From the NCBI RefSeq assembly GCF_019931675.1, contig NZ_CP082922.1:3983001-4047000 (forward strand): DNA of 64,000 nucleotides, in the 5' to 3' direction. Made by a program: the position numbers and the translations under genes. The notes beneath the pieces were generated by a model. The model had not been told where the DNA came from. It made no database searches and worked only from the letters and a program-made list of their open reading frames with translations. The stretch comes from Nocardioides rotundus. Lineage in GTDB: Bacteria > Actinomycetota > Actinomycetes > Propionibacteriales > Nocardioidaceae. Positions 63,237 to 64,000 of this stretch are shown here, piece by piece. Numbering within the stretch: the first letter of the stretch is position 1; the number at the start of each line of letters is the position of its first letter.

Positions 63237-64000
63237 GACACCTCGTATCCCAACCTGGTGGATGCCTGGACCTCTGGCATCTCGGAGGAGCCCAGTACGT
63301 ACCGGGTGATGCGCCTATCCCAGCCGGCAACGACGAACTCCATTGGACCGACCGGGACTACTACCGAGATCGCTTGGTCGAAGCGGTCGAAGCAGGTGCC
63401 ATCTGTCAGTTGGTCCGCACTGTTTGTATCGGTATCGATCCTCCAGGCGTAGACGCCGAAGTCATAGGACCCAGCGACGACGACCGGCTTCTCCGACGTA
63501 CCAACGAGGCAGACGGACTTTATCGACTCGTCCGGGCCGAGCAGGACGACCGGGTGGACTCCGGATTCAACTTCTCGGATTGCACCGAAGCGCACCGTGC
63601 GATCCCGCGAGGCACTTGCGACAAACTTCCCGTCCAACTGGGCGACCGAATTGACCAGGTTTCCGTGCAGCCACAGATCCCGTCGCGACGATCCCTCGCC
63701 CTCGATGATGGACACAGAGTGATCGGTGGCTGCGGTCACCACGCGCCCGTCGGGCAGGGGCGCGATCGACTTGATCGACCCGCCGTGCACGGCGGTACGA
63801 GAATGTGGTTCCAGATTGTCGAGATCCAAAGCGATGAGTTCGCCGCCGTAACTACCCGCTAGCACGCGGCCTTCGACGACTGCCACCGACGGGAGTGGCG
63901 CGCCGAGATGTGCCGACAGCGTCCGACGGCCATCAGGTGCTACCGAGAAGGCCCTTCCCGAGTAGGTGGTTCCCACCACGGTGCCCCCGGCCGCAGACAA
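63233..64000 (-). CDS. WD-repeat protein, ToxC-like, N-terminus outside window
   Basis: The open frame enters from the right edge; 255 residues are visible. Several WD40-like blades can be seen, for example GGELIALDLDNL, DHSVSIIEGEGS, ASASRDRTVRFGAI and GSYDFGVYAWRI. They form a propeller likely to scaffold partners. The stop overlaps the cyclohydrolase start by 4 bp. A WD-repeat gene (toxC) sits with toxB and toxD in toxoflavin clusters, which is the basis for the name. Confidence 0.82.
   Translation of the reverse strand: MSAAGGTVVGTTYSGRAFSVAPDGRRTLSAHLGAPLPSVAVVEGRVLAGSYGGELIALDLDNLEPHSRTAVHGGSIKSIAPLPDGRVVTAATDHSVSIIEGEGSSRRDLWLHGNLVNSVAQLDGKFVASASRDRTVRFGAIREVESGVHPVVLLGPDESIKSVCLVGTSEKPVVVAGSYDFGVYAWRIDTDTNSADQLTDGTCFDRFDQAISVVVPVGPMEFVVAGWDRRITRYVLGSSEMPEVQASTRLGYEVS

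Overview
This 64 kb window comes from a high-GC Gram-positive bacterium (Actinomycetota). The base composition, frequent GTG starts, ATGA/TGATG-coupled genes, DnaB sequence and MerR/MerA/MerB set all fit. A Nocardioides-like genus is a guess. I see no rRNA, tRNA or CRISPR array. Most of the window is accessory DNA. The only clearly chromosomal-core piece is the replicative helicase gene dnaB with a MATE transporter gene beside it (56.85-61.6 kb).

Layout. (1) 1-6.5 kb: leftward Tn7-like transposition operon tnsA-tnsB-tnsC-tniQ-tniQ. The second tniQ leaves the window, and 13-bp iterons lie upstream of tnsA. (2) 6.5-16.7 kb: a small zinc-ribbon-like gene and a Type I restriction-modification island (hsdM-hsdS-hsdR). 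Its operon starts with a fourth gene resembling a degenerate HsdM fused to a specificity domain. It faces a divergent coiled-coil protein with a PD-(D/E)xK-like C-terminus. (3) 17-26.6 kb: short UvrA-like ATPase, LtrA membrane protein, PucR-type regulator, and an oxidative operon (formaldehyde-dehydrogenase-like enzyme, DJ-1/PfpI, small monooxygenase-like protein, FAD oxidase). (4) 26.9-35.4 kb: a broken higA antitoxin, a serine resolvase and a mercury operon under a MerR-type promoter. Vicinal cysteines recur through most of its proteins. (5) 36.5-56.85 kb: about 20 kb bounded by perfect 18-bp inverted repeats. Nearly all of it is one leftward gene run: two PEP-synthase-like phosphohistidine proteins with two unknown partners, biotin carboxylase, BCCP, carboxyltransferase, SurE, a beta-keto acid cleavage enzyme, a CoA-transferase pair, two SDRs, the biotin transporter genes BioY/EcfA/EcfT, a short AMP ligase and a thiolase. 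An enoyl-CoA hydratase and a LysR regulator diverge from it. (6) 56.85-61.6 kb: dnaB with two inteins, a DnaA-box-rich intergenic region and a MATE exporter. (7) 61.7-64 kb: FGE-like, GTP cyclohydrolase II and WD-repeat genes overlapping by 4 bp, the toxD/toxB/toxC combination of toxoflavin (7-azapteridine) biosynthesis.

Main hypothesis. Region 5 reads as an undescribed ATP- and biotin-dependent ketone (or related carbonyl) carboxylation pathway. SDRs would oxidise a secondary alcohol to a ketone. The PEP-synthase-like proteins would make an enol phosphate. The biotin enzyme, whose carboxyltransferase lacks the usual metal ligands, would carboxylate it to a beta-keto acid. The cleavage enzyme, CoA-transferase and thiolase would convert that to acyl-CoA and acetyl-CoA, and the biotin transporter would supply the cofactor. 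This is inferred from gene content and active-site residues only.
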